From: Prinia subflava
Lineage: Eukaryota > Chordata > Aves > Passeriformes > Cisticolidae
NCBI RefSeq assembly: GCF_021018805.1
Contig: NW_026960607.1
Location: forward strand, 4,528,501 to 4,592,500
DNA: 64,000 nt
Reading direction: 5' to 3'
Under the pieces are notes generated by a model. It did no database searches. It was not told the DNA's origin and worked only from the letters and a program-made list of their open reading frames with translations. The position numbers and the translations under genes are program-made. Shown piece by piece: positions 11,001 through 24,579 of the stretch; positions within the stretch are counted from its first letter, which is position 1; the number at the start of each line of letters is the position of its first letter.

Positions 11001-14000
11001 ATACAATGCAAGTTCTTCCCGTGATGAGTTGTTTTGGCACCTAATTTTTATTTTTTTTTTTGAAGATCCACAGGACAGGCTTTCTAAATCATACAGATGG
11101 ATCCCCCTTTTCTGAAGTTGCCCTGTGCCTGAGATTTTCTTCATATATACTTTATCTCGGAATTTGCCGTGGCTTGAGGCACAGCCTCAGAAATAGCTTT
11201 CTTTGCTCTGCATGTGGATATCCTCCCTGAAGGGAACAGCTGTGTATTGGACATGACAAAGTGCATGGATTGTGAGAAGTTAGTCCCATGGATTTTCACA
11301 TGGAAATCACTAAAAGAAGAAAATTGGGTAGTTGATATTACCACTTGTGGATCATAAGTGTTTTGTGTATTGATCCTGAATATATCTTGTGATATTTTTA
11401 TTATTGATGATATAGGTGAAAGATACTTTCTTTTTAACTAATTAGGCTTTTGGTGTAAAATCTTTTTGTAGTGCTGATTCAGTCATTTCAGCAAAACTAC
11501 ATGCACTTAAAGTGGAGTTTCTCACTTTGAAGAAAAGATGCTTATTGGAAGTCAAATTTTGATTTTGTTGAACTCTGAATGACTTTCTGCAGTCAGGTAA
11601 TGGCAGGCCCTCATTTGAGGAGTAGGGCATAACAATAGGGCATGTGAGAAAACAAGCAGGGAAAGGGAGAAGTAAAGGAGATGATGAAGTTGATTCATGA
11701 GCTCTACAGAGTATATTTCAAGCATAATTTTTAAAAACAGTTTTCAAAATCTAGTGTGTTAATTAAAAGGCCATTATAAACTTAGGAAAAGACTAATATG
11801 GGCATTTCTGTGTGTTAGCACAATTATAGATGGGAAGAAATAGTGTATATTGCACATGACTAGACGCAATGTGATTATGTAGTTTCTCTCTGTGAAATCA
11901 AGTGCTTCAGCAGGGTTTCTTTTTCCTAATATTATTTAGCAGGACCTGCAAAAATATATATCTTTCATGAAATTACTTACATTCTGAAATATTCAGGCAG
12001 AAGAGTGCTCATGAAATCAGCAGACAGAAAGGTGGTTGGTAGGAAACAGGTCCTTGAGGAAGAAAAAACAGAAAGTTGAACAGAAGATAGATATATAGGT
12101 TCAAATTCTACCACTGAATTTTAACACTCATTCTAAATAGTTATGATGAAACCTTGATGTTGGACCCAGTGAAGAAACTGTAATCCAGAATATGTAGATT
12201 TTAAATACCATCCAGAGCCTTCTAAAATCAGCATAAAATGGAAGATGCTCTACTTCCAGACTGGCGTTTGGCTGGAGGATTTTTATCCTGTTTCAACCTG
12301 GGATATTAGTGTGTACCTTGTGATCTCAGGATGACATGTTAGGAACTATGTCTCTGAATCTTGTCCTGCATGTTGACTCCTCACCCCTTCCTTGAAAAGA
12401 ACTGTGAGTGCTGCTTGCTTTCCTGTTCAGAGCTTTGTTTTTTTGCAAAGTGACTTTTTGATGGGAATCTCCTGCTTTTGGAGGAATTTCCTCCTCTGCT
12501 TGATGGTCTGGTGGTTCATCAGTCTTTGAAGCAGTATGAAATTCTGGTTAATTCTGTTATCTGCCTGATGGTTCAAATCCCCATCTGTCACATCTTCAGC
12601 CATCTGGTTATGCAGTCTCTTTTGGAAGCTCTCCATGATTCACAAGGCTGCAAGGAGAGCCAAAGTAAGGCATGCACATCTTTGTTGTGATTAGGCTCAC
12701 TTATCTAGGTGAGAACTGAGTCCTGGTTTCTGCTTGTTTCTCTCAGAACTTATTATTATTTTTAATGGAAATAAGTGAAATGGCACAGCTTCCTGTTAGA
12801 AAGTTACCCTTGGTTTTAAGGGTCCCCTTATTGAATACTTTAGGCTTGCATGTTTTGTGTGTGGAGTTTAGTTCCTTAAAGCTTTGACTTTCACTAGGTA
12901 GGTGGGGGGAAATCTGCATCCTGTTTTGAGATGCAGTCCTTAGTTCTTTGAACTTGTTCAATGCAGTAAATCTTGTCAGACACGTATCTTGCAAACAGTG
13001 CATCTGAGGCAGCAATTACTTGTAACTCTCTAGATATCCTATTTATCACCTATAAAGGAAGATTAATAGAAAGACAAGAAATGTCAACAAAATAAAATAT
13101 GTACTTTCGCTAATGATGTTTGCTCTTGGGGCTCTTACGAATTCTGATCACTTTTGCAGAAATGAAGTGAAAGCTTTAAGAACTAGGCCCTTATGAAATT
13201 CCACTAGTGTGGTGCAACATTTTAAAAATGTTTTTTCCTCTAGTCAGGTAAAGACAGCTGACTGTATAGAATAATGGAAGGGCAGGAGTGACAGGGAAGA
13301 AATATACAAATGGATTACATTTGGTGTGGAGAATTAATGTACCTTATTCACACCATGTTTAAATGGAGAGGAAGACAAATTTTTCATTTAGATTACTTTG
13401 TGATTTAAAAGTGGCAAGAATAGAAATGAGATTAAGAAAAAGAAAAGCCTGTAAAATGAAAGCAAGAGAAACATGGCACTCTGTAGCCTATTGCAGGGTA
13501 AACATATTCAGTGAATTTAACCTTTTTTTTCCAAATTATAAACTATGCATGAGCAGAGTTTGATATTTTTGTGGATTCTTTTTATGAATGACAATTACTT
13601 GCTGTGAGTTTTTCATAAAGTTGTTTAATTTTACATTCTAGCTATCTAAAAGTACTGTAAGCACTTTATAAATTGGCAAAAGAGAAAATGACCTTTTTTG
13701 GACAGAGTAGTTTTCCTAAGAAAAAAATCAAACTGTAGCGACAGCAGTTTTGTGCATCCTTTTCCGATTCTGGGGAATTGGATCCTTTTGGTCCAATTAA
13801 GATAACCTAGGAGCTCGTGGCATTTCATGCTGGCAGCTAATAATCCTCACAGCCAAAAATCAAATCCAGGGATTCACTTGCTCCAACATTTTTCAGTTCT
13901 GCTGTTTCTTCCTGACTAAGCTCCCTTTAGCAACAGTGAGATAGTGATGAGATGCACCCACCAAACAGAGTAAAATTTTTTCTTTGCATAACCATTGTGA

Positions 14001-17000
14001 GTTCATATGTTCTTTCCAGTGAAAGGCAAGATTTAACTGTCTTTTCAATAATTTCTCACCAAAACCAGTATTTCTGGAATAGGCATTGTCTTCCCGGAGC
14101 ATATTTATGTGTAGAAAATATTTCCCTCTGTTATTAAGGAAATGTGTTAAAAGTTCAAAAGTATTTCTCTTGTACTGGTATTCTTCCATCTTCAAGAAAA
14201 TGACAGTGTAGTTGTTAGGCATCTGTGTTAATTTATTTTAGTTTGCCTGTAAATTGCATCACAGTTGGTGTAAACATGCCACAGTCACAAGGCTGTAGCT
14301 CCTTCTAATTTGGTGGGTGAAGGGACCTCCATTAGTGCTTTAGTTCAGATAAGGAGCCTGCTTTTGAAGCACATCTCATCGTTACTTTTGACATGGTTTA
14401 GACCACACTGAGAATTTGTCTCAGGGTTCTTCAGCTGTATTCCCTTTGAGTGTATTCCTGGTCCAGTCTAAAATCAGTTTTAAGTCAAAGAAACATCCAC
14501 CAAGATGGGGCTGGTGTAGATACCCCAGGTTTTAGCACTAGCTGGTTTATTTCAGATTTGTTACAATTTCACTGTAATGCTTGTTAGCATTGACATAGCT
14601 GTACAGCACCCAGAAAATTAAGGAACAACACAGGTTTTACGTAATTTATAACCCTTAAGCATTATTATACATCATTATCAGTACACCTATGCCCCCATAT
14701 ACATTTCTAATTTTTAAAGCCTTAGAGGCATTCCCCTCCATTTTACACTTGTTAATGAAGGTAAAATTTGACCTGGTGTATTTTCAAGGTAGTCTATAAA
14801 AGCTTCTGTAGCTAAACCCTTGGTCTATGTGTAATGGCCAAAAATCCTTAACGGTTTTACCAGGTACTGAGATGGGGGGCCAGTTGCAAATGTGAGATCC
14901 ACAGAAAGAGTTCTGGTGATGCAGAATTACTGCAAACACTTTCCCTCCAGCACTGCTCCTAGTGACAAGGTTCTTAATGTGGCTTGCAGCAGAAGCAGGG
15001 ACGTGCTGGTTGGTTCTTATTCTTTATCACTCTCCTTTGGCAGTAGTCATCCATGGGAATCAGCTGGGTAGATGCTGTCTCAGAGGAGCACTTGCTGGCA
15101 GGGTAGTAGTGGAGTACTAAATCTTACAGGACTCCTGCAGAATAAGCGTTTTCCACTTCACTACAGAGGCACAGGGATCAGCCTATTTTCTTAATTTCCA
15201 AAGAGTCAGGTGGATTAGTGAAAGACAGGTTAGGGAAACTGCTGAGTTTCCAATGAGGTTGGAGATTAGCAGCTATTCTCTTTAATGAGAGTAAAAGTGT
15301 TAACTGCATGTGAAGAAAAAGCTACAAATACCTTGGAATCTGCCTGTATCTCCTGCAATAAGCAGCTTAGATGCTAACCATCTAGATTGCAATTTCAATT
15401 GCCATGATTTTACCAGAATAAATAACTGTTGGGAAAACTTGAAAGCTTTCCAGGTGATCTCCTTGTTTCATAACGATTTTAGACCTTTTAAACTGAGATT
15501 ATGTTTGTCTGCATGGAAAATGGAAATGTTTGTATGGAAGAAAAAAAGGCTTAATTTGGTGACAAGTGAATGTCATTCATCCAAGATAACTCTCGCCGTT
15601 TTTCTGAAAATCCGACAAAATCCAATGACCTGAGGAGTGCCTGCAAGCTGTAGACTGGTTTCATACTTCCCTTTCTGCCTTTTATCTTTTGCAATGAACA
15701 GAACCATGGAAAACATGGGAAAGCAATTCATAGTCATGCAATTTAAGACAGTATGACAACATTAAATTCTTACAGTGCCTCACTTCTGAGTGCTTTCTTT
15801 TGCTGCATCTCATTATTTTGATCTGATAAGAAATTCCTTTTATTGATAGATGTGTAGTGGCAATATGTTTTGTAAGGAAAATACAAGAGCTCTGGAAGTT
15901 TTTATATGTATTATGAAAAAGCTTTCACAAGTACTGATATTTTCAGTTTTAACATTACATATTTTTTCCTGAAAAATATTTTTCATAATTTTTTGCGTTA
16001 TATGGGAACCCACTGTTTCAGAACATCCTTCAAAGAATTTTTGTGCTTATTTTTTCATCTCATGTATGCAGCGTTAGCATTAATTTCTGTGTTTGGTACA
16101 TTTGTTTGCTGAAGGTTGTAGAAACAATTTTGTGCTAGAAAAATATGTGCTGGGTAATTAAAATACTGACATAAAACAAAAACCTACGCATAGGGATGAC
16201 AGCACTGTCAGAGTATTATTTCATAAGGATTCACAGTAAGTTTTATTTAAAGAAATAGAGATATTTTGTGATCTCAGTGTGTAGGGGTATGTTTGTAGGT
16301 GTATATACATACACACACAAAATTTTGTATATATGGATCAGAAGATCATCTAATGGCTCATGTATCCTGTGTAGTCCAGTGTACACATGATTCATAGAGC
16401 AAAAGCTCCTTCGGATTCCTGTGCTCATCTTTTCCCCTGGAAAAGAAAGGTCCTGTTCATAGACAGGAATCCTTAAAGCACTAAGTTGTCAAAAAAAAAG
16501 TCAAAGGTATCTCTCTATAATAGAGGCCATTTATCTACTAAAGAACTAAAAAGTTGAGAAAAGCTGAGTATGTAAATTCTGTAGGTGTCTGAGCAGCTAA
16601 AACTGCAGCTATTAACATGTGCTGTACTACAACTTGTAAATAAATCAGTATAGAATTAGCAAATTATATTTTTATATATTTATATATTTATATAATTATT
16701 ATCTTTTTTTCTTTATCATAGAGAGTGGGTTTGGTTTTTTTTCCTTTCAGTTAATTTCTAAAGTATGCAAACAAATTTTAGTCTCGGGAGAAGTTCAGCC
16801 AGCTAAATGATCAATCCGATGCATGAAAGTTTCAAACAGTTGTGATCATTTGACAACAGGAAACTAGAATGAAAATTCTCCACCTCTCCACTTGTTTTAG
16901 ACATGGTTCAGGTATGTCTGTGCTTGGATAGATGTATCCCTACATCCATTTTGTTTGCAAACAAACTTCTCCAAACCATCATTAACAATTTTCTTTCTAT

Positions 17001-19742
17001 AATTCATGATAATTATGATGTACATTATAGATGAACACATCAAAGAGCAAAGACACACAAAACTGTGGTTCAGTTCTACTGGCTGAGCAAGACAGAGCAA
17101 GTTATCTGCTCCAAGACTTTAAAAGATATTTAAGCATTTAGCTAACAGTCTGTTACCACAGGTGTTGGGCACCAAAGAATCTTTAGACTGTCACCATGAA
17201 TTTAGGTACACAATCCTCTTTTAAGCTAATTTCTTCTGGTTAAACAAATAACAAAGAGTTAAATTACACCAAAGAGCATTCAAGCTAATGAAAGCCATGC
17301 CTTTGGTCATTTTCTCTGGACTTTAATTCCTACTGAAGTTTGTTTCAATTCTCATTACATATTTCATGGTTATAAAGCTAGAAGAGGCCATTAGAATGTT
17401 TAGTTTGAGCTTATTAATACTGTAAGTTCTTAGTGCCACCCTGTTGTTTATACATTTGGCTTGTGACTTATGTACAAGGAAAGCTCAAATAGAATGTATA
17501 ATGCATATAGAAGTTTTCTGTAGAAGTATTTCTAGTAAGGATTATTTCTATTCATTTCAAATTTGCAGTGTCACTTTATTTGAAGATCCCAGTGGAATTT
17601 TAGGCTTGTATTTTAGCTCTGAAAATAATTTTAAACCATCTTGGCAGTAGTGGAAAAAAAGGCTATTGGGTACATAGCTTAGTTGTCTAATTTCTAAATA
17701 GTTTAAATGCTAAGGTTGTAAAATAAATTATGTATCATTTGAATTTAAATGAACAAAGAATGCTGGTCTTCCTTTGGGGAATAGCTTTAATTTAAAAATA
17801 TTTTTTTTTATGTTACTCTCAGTTGGGAATGCATTTGTTTGAAAAATAAGCATTTTGAAAATATAGTTCTGTTTAAGCTCAAGGCTCAGTAAGAAATCAC
17901 CATGTAGGCAATTCCCATCTAAGAACTAAGCTACTGATGCACCTAACACAGCTGGATTAGTAAAGACAAGACTGTTAAATGAGGTCCTGTAAAATGTGTC
18001 TCAAAAAATGAACATGTGCAAGAAGGAAGTTGTGGGTGATTTGTTCTCCTCTTTACTGCTGTGGGGCCTAAAATCCTGTACAAGCACCACTGCAGAAATT
18101 GAATCCTGGCTTTTGTAAAACAGGTATTCAGAGCTTTATTTATCTGTTGGATTTTTTTGGTGTCTATTTCTGTATGTCCAGCAAAGCAGCTTTGTTCTGC
18201 TTTCCCATTATTGTAGATTGATTTTCTCGTGGCTCTGGGCTACACTATGGAAGAAAAGTGGAGCTGCCAGTTTTGATCTGTAGATCTTTCATGTAGACAT
18301 TGGAATTTCCTCCTCCCCTGCTTATAGACTTGGCAGCCTCAGAGCTGTGCAGTAGCCAGTCTTTCCTGGGATGTCTTTGTCAGATTGCCTCCTGACATAC
18401 ATCAGGAGCTCCTGCTCCAGAAAGGTCACCCATCTTCCCAGTAGAAAGACAACCTCATCCTGAAGCTCTCCTACCCCTTTTCCTACCCCAGAGGTGGTAC
18501 AGTCACAGTTTTCTCTGTAAAAGGGTGAGTTATTCCTCAGATGTGTTCAGATACTTCTGTATCTGTGCTGTCTGAGGGTGCCATTCCTAAGTACGAAGTT
18601 TCTCAGGCCCAAGTTTTATTTGTGTGACAACAGGATCTGTGCTGTTATTGCTACTTGTTCATTTTGAAATAGCATTTCTCAGGCTTCAGCTTCTTTTTTT
18701 TGCCTTTTTTTTTTTTATTTTTTTCTTTTTCTCTTGCATGCCTACTTGACATTTCTGACACTCATTAGACCTTGGGTGCTTTGTTGTGTTTTTCTACAAC
18801 AAAGGTTGGGGATGGAAGGGAATTACTCTTCATTGAGGTGAACCTCCTTAACTTCAGGTGTTTGGTTAAGCCTTCTGCTCTGTGTAGAGCTTTCTCTGGC
18901 TTCAGAGAGAAGCTTGTCAATAAATCTGAAATTGTTTTTGATGGGTGAATGTTTTCCTGATGTGATCAGTAGACTGTTTGGAAGAGGGGAAAATCAGCAG
19001 GCCGCTTGGACATGTGTCACAGAAGAAGCCCTTTAGATGATGATGTTAGAACACTGATCACTTTATGCAAAACCACAACTTGAAAAGCTCTATATCCCAT
19101 CATAAAGTAAAGCAGTTCTGGGACCAACCTCTATCTTAGGGTCTGTTTACAGAGTACTTTTCATTTTCCAAGATAATGCAACTTTCTGCTTAAAAGAGAT
19201 GGCGAGGAATAAAAAAAAAAGACCATGACTTTTCAATATCTGCCTCCTAAAAAGTGTGCATGTGTGTACACACTGTGCCACATGCATGACTTCAGAGTAC
19301 TCAAAACTGCTCTCTGATTCTTTTAACTGTGTAACTCCAAAGAGATATCCTAGGAACTTTTTGTACTTCACATACTGGATATTTTCAGCTTGGGTTAGAT
19401 TCTCTACCTTTGAGGGTTTTATTGGTGTTGCTTACAAACCAAGAACTATTCTGCTCTGGTATTTGTCTTAAAGGTTTGGCCATGCATAAAAGGGAAAAAC
19501 TGTTATTTCTATTGATTCACCTTCAGACCACATAGTATATTCCAAAAGAAATAACTAAGTGAAGAGAAATTGCTAAATGGCAGAAACGAGCAAGGAGTGT
19601 GTTCCCCAGCCTCCCTCTGAAAGGTCGTATACCTGGCTTCTTTTGAATGTCAAGCCTGGAATGAGAAAGTGTCAATAAGGCAGTGCCTTAGAGTTGCTGG
19701 TTGGCAGGTGGCCTCACTCGCTCTTGCTGTCCTTCCTGCCAG
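8015..19742 (+). other. MARCHF1: MARCHF1 intron (11.7 kb)
   Basis: AT-rich intronic DNA between the cassette donor and the RING-CH acceptor. Both intron ends follow GT-AG. I see no further exon and no LTR that I could define; simple T-rich and AT-rich tracts occur (for example 16660-16700 and 18690-18740). The open frames in it are short and lack codon structure. Confidence 0.7.
8117..8122 (+). promoter_or_regulatory. MARCHF1: Candidate intronic poly(A) signal after the cassette exon
   Basis: AATAAA lies about 100 bp past the cassette donor. The cassette reading frame stays open through the donor and stops at 8127-8129, just after this hexamer. If used, it would give a MARCHF1 product without the RING-CH domain and membrane segments. 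Usage is inference only; AATAAA is common by chance in AT-rich DNA. Confidence 0.3.
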
Positions 19743-19923
19743 GATCTGTCACTGTGAGGGAGATGACGAAAGCCCCCTCATCACACCGTGTCACTGCACA
19801 GGGACGCTGCGCTTTGTGCACCAGGCCTGCCTGCACCAGTGGATCAAGAGCTCGGACACGCGCTGCTGTGAGCTCTGCAAGTACGACTTCATCATGGAGA
19901 CCAAGCTCAAGCCGCTCCGGAAG
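19743..19923 (+). CDS. MARCHF1: MARCHF1 RING-CH zinc-finger exon
   Basis: The 181-nt exon follows the acceptor CCAG at 19739-19742 and ends at AAG before GTAGGG (19924). Its first base completes the split Arg codon. It then encodes [18 protein letters not shown], the conserved FVHQAC, HQWIKSS, CCELC and a tail ending LKPLRK. This supplies seven of the eight ligands of the C4HC3 RING-CH finger: Cys, Cys-x-Cys, His-x2-Cys, Cys-x2-Cys; the first Cys comes from the preceding exon. The Trp of HQW is the usual E2-contact position. MARCHF1 is favoured over MARCHF8 because of the linker and C-terminal tail in the other exons. The frame is open upstream of 19743, but that part is intron. Local GC content is higher than in the flanking intron. 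Confidence 0.97.
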
Positions 19924-21114
19924 GTAGGGTATTTCAGAGTTTAACTGTTCCCAAGTGTCAGAGCCCCAGAATGGCTGTGGAAATTGCAAGCACAGTTAAA
20001 GAAACATCTGTCTGGAATGGCTTTGTATTTGCTGTTGTTAATCAGTCACGGTGATTTGATTCTTACATTTAAGTTGGTTGCTTTTCAGCAGCAGAAAATT
20101 TGACTAAACTCTCTTTCATCACACATACAATATAAATACACAAATAATAGTCTTTTGGTTTAGACTTTTTATCTTCAGCTTTTTGTTATGGGTTCATCTG
20201 CCTATTTTTAAGCCAGCAAGAAATCTTTTCATGTTTTGCTCCTGAGTAACACAGTCCAGTTCACCCAGCAATTTTTACATGGAGCCCATAACTTTTGGTT
20301 GAGAATGACGCTTATACCCATGTGGAGACAGCAGTTACGAAGTAACAGTCAATTTAGCTGCATCTGTTGTAGCTGTGACACTCATGAGCAAATTAATCAC
20401 TTCTACTTTAAAATTAGTTAATGGAATTTAAAAGATAGGGTGACTTTGCATCCTGAATGTCAAATGTATGTTATCTGCACTCATCTTTTTTCTAAGATAA
20501 ATCAGTATAATGCTACACAGACTGTCAGTATCGGGAAGGTGAAGAGTTTATTAAACATAAGCGGGGTCTGTTTTCTTTGGAGTGGATAATTTCTCTTCGA
20601 ATTTTTATTTTAAAGTGCTCTCATCCTTGTGGAGTTTTTTTTAAGCTTTGAAGTTCGAGTCAATCTGGAACTGGGAAAGTTTTGATTTAAAATAAATTTC
20701 TACATGGAAAACATGTAGAAACTATTGCTTATGACTAGCATATGCCTATATAGTAGTGTTTTAATGGCAAAAGACATTTTATTTTTGTTTGCCTTACACA
20801 GGTACCAGTAGTTCAGAGAAAGGAGAATCAATGGAATTCCTTCACATTTTGCATTCAGAGGAATTTTCTACTAAGTCCGTGGTGATAAACCACTTCTGAA
20901 GAGAGAATTTGGGCTAATTTGGCAAGCAAAGTTTGTGAGAGGGAAAGACAAAGTTCTCAAATGCCAGGTAGATCTGGCCATATAGGCTAGAATTTGAAAC
21001 AAATGCAAATAAAAAAAATTATGGTTAAAAACTTAATTATACTTCAGTTTTAGTAACTGCAGATAAATTTTAACTAATGTGACAGGATGAGATAATTGTA
21101 TAAAACTCCCTGCC

Positions 21115-21398
21115 TGTTACATATCTTAGGGGGATTTTTTTCAATTTACATGTTTCTATTTTCAAACCAAATTTCTCTAACATCTAACAAGTACTCTCAC
21201 AACAGTTACTTTTCTCAAGAGAATACACAGATATCAGTATTTTTAATAAAAACCTTTTCCCGGTTTTGTCAGCTAATGTAGCATCTTTTATAAAAGGGAA
21301 ACAAAATTTATAGCAAGCAAGGACAAGAGGAATAAAAAATGTGCATAACTTGATATCAGAAGTAGGCACTTTTAACTCTGTGTGTGGTCAGTGCCACA
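21115..21398 (-). mobile_element. LTR with adjacent polypurine tract, antisense
   Basis: On the minus strand TAAAAGGGGGAGA immediately precedes TGTGGCACTGACC. A polypurine tract followed by TG is the 3' end of an ERV internal region joined to its 3' LTR. The same junction type occurs at 50074. The left LTR limit (TGTTACATATC at 21115) is tentative. About 300 bp to the right may be ERV interior, but no protein was recognised there. Confidence 0.55.
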
Positions 21399-23867
21399 TC
21401 TCCCCCTTTTAGAGTGGTAATGTAAGTCCTACAAGTCTGTACTTTCTTAATTGAATGATTGCCACCTTATTCAGCTTATCATTGGTTCTCAGGTATAGTT
21501 TAGATTTTGGACATAGAAAATATTCACCTCTTTTTTCAGGCAGGATATTTTTGGTTTTGCTCAAAGCCCCACTCAAAAGTAGTTTACCTGCCTGGCAGTC
21601 TATGCTGGCAATATTCCTCCCTTCGAATGCAATGCTAGCAAATATTTGTTTGTGTACAATGGACCTAGCATCTAACTATAATCCTTTCTTATGAGTCACA
21701 CCCATTTCAGAAACCAAAGCTTCCAAAGATTTCAAAGTTAAAATTAGTTGTCCTTTGGCATTTACAGCATTCAACTGTGACACCCTTCATGTGTTATATT
21801 TAATTAAACATGTGATCCTTACTAAGTGTGAGCACTATCATCACCTTTGATCACAAATTTATGAAACACTAAACAGTTCATGGGAAGCTGTTTTGCATAC
21901 CAAGTATTTTGACAGCTGTAGCAAAGCCAAGGTAAGGGAGGAAAGAGTGATCATGAGACCTCACATATGAGTAGAGCTGACTGGTAAATTTCCATCCAAA
22001 CATCCTTTATAAAAGTCACTGAAACTGTGTGTGTGTTTGGGAGTTTTATTGGTGGTTTTGGTGTTTGTTTGTTTGTTTGGGAGGGTTTGTTGTTGTTGTT
22101 GTAGGGGTTTTTTTTGTCAAAACACTACATATTTTGCAAAAGTGGGAAATCCCAAGGAAACTGTCAAATTTCTTGGCAGCTTTTATGAAGCCCTGAATCT
22201 CAGTTTTGGGGCATTCCTTGGGAGTCTGTGTTTTCAAAAAACTGGCACAAAGGGTGGTTACCAGAGACCAAAGTACTGTGGGACAGGCAACTCCAAATCC
22301 CGAAGCTCTCCGCAATCCTATCTCCTTGATGCAGGATCTGAAAAACACTCCTGACTCTGGGATTTCCAGACCTTGAAAGCTTTGTGTTTTGCTAAAGCTT
22401 GGTTCTGTACTAGACATCAAGAGCCTTCAGTCCCCAGCCTGTCAGCAGTGAATCAAAATTTCCAAACTTCTGAAATTCTCTTGGCATGATGGCAGAGACA
22501 TTATGAGCAGTTATATCTGAAAACAATGCAATTCTTGTCAACTTTGTTGGATGCCAACTGGAACAGCAAAATTGACCCCAAAAAAAGTTATTAATTTTGC
22601 TAATAAGCTTTCAGGAATTCTGAAAACAGATTTCTTTTCCATGCTTCCTAAACAGAAGACCACATTTTATTTCAAGAAAGGAGTGCCTATTTAATTCCAT
22701 AAGAAAGTAATTTATTAAAAAAACAAAGGAAATTATTTCGCCTTAAGTGAAAATTTCTCTCCAGCTCCAGATGATACAATTTCCATTGGACCTGGCTTTG
22801 CAGTGACATTCTACAAGTGGAAGGGTCATGTCTCATAACCAGGTCTGATTTTTTGATTTTTAACATCTCTCATCACTCAGTATATGAGATTCTAAAGTTT
22901 GGTCCCTGACTGTGCATTGTTTCATTATGGTGAGTTTTATCATGATGTCTTTGTAAAATTCCTGCTGCTGGTCTTCTGGAGGGGAAAAAATACAGACTAC
23001 CACACTTAATTATGGGATCTATAGTTTTGCATTTTTGCAGAATCACAAAAGCAAGAATTAATAATAAAACAAACTATTTAATTCAATAATGAATTACCAT
23101 CTTTATTTATGCCTCAGCCTTTCATGCACCCTCAGTGTTTCATAACAGATTTTTTTATCAAAGTCTAAGGTTTTATAGCACAATCATTTTGGAATATCAT
23201 GTCATATCTGTTAGCACCCATAAGTGACAATGTAGAACATTCTAAGTTAACATAAATTAAGATAATCACTATTAAATCAATAGGTTTGTGCCAATGTGCA
23301 ACAGTTATTTAATTAGAGAATCCCTGAAAGCACCAGACATCAAATAAAACTCAGTTTAATCATTTTAGTGAGTCTTTTCATTGAGGTAATCCTTTTAAAC
23401 ATTGGTCAACAGACATTGCAAGTGTTTCATGTATTTGAACAGGTCTAATTACTCAGCTCAAGATAGAGATTAAATATTAAGCATTGTCTAATGTTTCTGG
23501 TTTATTTCTCATGGTGTCTTTTACATCTGTCAGTTATTATAAATAATACAGTTGCATTTGTAGCTTTGACTCTCAGCATCCACAATCCAACAGGCAGAAC
23601 TTAAAAGGCAGCTTTATCACAGAAGGAATTAGAAAGTGGTAAGAAGCTTGTGTGAGTTCCTTATTGAGCTCTCTCAGGTAATAGCTTAAACCTGAGAAAA
23701 ACATTTCTTCTATAAAAAAAATGCAATCCTAAATATTAACAGCTGTATTTCATATCTCTTGGATTTGATGCTTGAAGACCAGTAGAAACAGGAATTGAAT
23801 AAAAATACAGTGAGTATGAAATGGATTAAAGTCTCAAATTAAAAGGAGCTTTAAACACAAAAATGTC

Positions 23868-24579
23868 TGTCTTGGTTTGAAAGACAGGTATCTGCTAGGA
23901 AGGGGGAAGGACCTCCCTAGAGATGGAGAATTCGAATCCCCTCCCTCCAAATTATTCTAATTTAGAATATTAAAGGGGCTTTCAGGCAGAGGTATGGGGA
24001 TAGGAAAAACAGTTCTTTACTAGTATATATGACAAAACAACAAACAAACAACAACTACAGCATTAGTAATAAACAGAACCAAGAACATTGAGGGCTTTCT
24101 TTCACAAAAAGCCCGGGGCAGTTTGATCTCTGTGCCCCTGCAGGACTCCGAGAGGCCAAGCTGGAAGGGTGGAAAGTCCCGGGCAGGTGGATGAGATGAG
24201 GAGCTCTGCGCTGGTAGCTGGAATGGCAGGGGGTGTCCCGGCAGGGCTTGGCAGTGCAGGGCTACAGAGTAGCAGGAGAGCCTCAAAGCTCTGAAGAAAC
24301 AGCGGCGGTGGGGGGAGGGCTGGAGAAAGTGAGCTCAGGATTCCTGGGTACACAAGCAGATGACAGTAGATTTCCCAGGACGAGGCAGAATCAGAGGGAT
24401 GGCCGTGAACTCTTCCTGCAGCGAGGGGCAGCTTGACTGTCTTCCTCGATGCTGAGAGCAAGAGTGATCCCCCATCCCCCAGCTCTGTCTTTTTACCTTT
24501 CCCAAAGCTCGCGTTATCTCTGCCCTCTGAGGGAAACTCCCAGAGACTTAAAAACAATAGGTGTAGCCTTGTGCTGCCA
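23868..24579 (-). mobile_element. ERVL-like LTR, family B, antisense
   Basis: The + strand begins TGTCTTGGTTTGAAAGACAG. Its reverse complement ends CAAACCAAGACA, matching the end of the + strand LTR at 33497-34185, and neighbouring blocks (CTATTCCCATA, TGCCTGAAAGC, GGAGGGA, AGATACCT) occur in the same order. That makes this a minus-oriented copy of the same family. Flanking TGTC or ATGTC repeats at 23863-23867 and 24579-24583 could be the target-site duplication, which would place the right end at about 24578. The GC-rich interior creates overlapping open frames that are not genes. Confidence 0.75.

Noticed and set aside
22046..22420. Minus strand 124-codon frame
   Set aside because: Its C-terminal end is a translated GTT/GTTT microsatellite and the rest has no recognisable domain.
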